From Lethocerus indicus (taxonomy: Eukaryota > Arthropoda > Insecta > Hemiptera > Belostomatidae): a stretch of 64,000 nucleotides of DNA. The first letter of the stretch is position 1. The number at the start of each line of letters is the position of its first letter. A model generated the notes under the pieces. That model had not been told where the DNA came from. It ran no database searches and saw only the letters and a program-made list of their open reading frames with translations. Below, piece by piece: positions 63,775 through 64,000 of the stretch. Where the stretch lies: assembly GCA_019843655.1 (NCBI GenBank), contig JACDQD010000008.1, positions 15,720,442 to 15,784,441 on the forward strand, in the 5' to 3' direction. A program made the position numbers and the translations under genes.

Positions 63775-64000
63775 CTGTCATCACAATTACATTACATATC
63801 TCGTTACATAAGGTACATAATTAGCCGTATCCGTCGGTATATAGTGAAGTTATCGACACACTGAAGAATGTTAATTGGACATTTAGGCACCAAAATACAG
63901 TTCGTCAATATAGCGGTATTTAAATAAAGTATTCGGATACCGCTTCTAGCCGCGTTATAAGTATTTTAAAGCTCATTAACACTTTAGATTTGGGAAGTAT
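63775..64000. other. Right edge, probably intron of the minus-strand gene
   Basis: No coding exon is recognisable between the acceptor at 63775 and the window end. The sequence is AT-rich with some CpG. Confidence 0.4.

Overview
The window is animal nuclear DNA, almost certainly from an insect. It is AT-rich, its genes are split into many short exons by introns mostly of 50-1000 bp with GT/AG borders, and every recognisable protein is a metazoan one. The protein content and a CpG pattern resembling gene-body methylation fit a hemimetabolous insect, perhaps a hemipteran, but the order is a guess. There are no bacterial features, rRNAs or CRISPR arrays.

Left part (1-23 kb): three housekeeping genes lie head-to-tail on the + strand. 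They are the mRNA decapping/decay factor PATL1 (about 1.47-7.96 kb, 13 coding exons, 612 aa), the CUE-domain protein CUEDC2 (about 9.93-12.88 kb, 6 coding exons, 318 aa) and the mitotic inhibitory kinase Wee1 (about 16.03-20.60 kb, 9 coding exons, 554 aa). All splice phases close without a stop in my reconstruction. Long AT-rich 3' UTR/intergenic stretches separate them. PATL1 introns carry tRNA-like SINE remnants, and a 166-bp inverted-repeat element lies downstream of Wee1.

Middle part (23-54 kb): one very large gene, acetyl-CoA carboxylase (ACC), fills this region. The 17-kb 5' section (about 23.2-40.3 kb) is CpG-rich, intron-like sequence. It holds a likely non-coding first exon, at least two alternative coding first exons (32864 and 37740) that splice in the same phase to one shared acceptor at 40314, and a possible third N-terminus that reads straight through that acceptor from an ATG at 40288. 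The 39 shared coding exons (40.3-53.96 kb) encode the biotin carboxylase, biotin carrier (VMKM motif) and carboxyltransferase domains. The full proteins are about 2328 and 2335 aa.

Right part (54-64 kb): about 2 kb downstream on the same strand is a fatty acyl-CoA reductase (56.03-61.21 kb, 8 coding exons, 508 aa). ACC makes malonyl-CoA for fatty-acid synthesis and FAR reduces fatty acyl-CoA to fatty alcohol, so two steps of the wax/lipid route are neighbours. Beyond FAR is a degraded retroelement zone with a fragment resembling the linker after a Penelope-like reverse transcriptase and hammerhead-ribozyme-like motifs. The window ends with the last coding exon of an unidentified minus-strand gene.

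The least expected signals are (i) scattered hammerhead-like cores with the ending GAAACCGG found only in the CpG-rich intervals, (ii) the sharp CpG boundaries near 23.25, 40.4 and 55.5 kb, which fall at functional borders of genes, and (iii) the multi-promoter design of the ACC 5' end. Exon borders were read by eye from splice signals, frame and remembered protein families. No alignment or transcript data were available.
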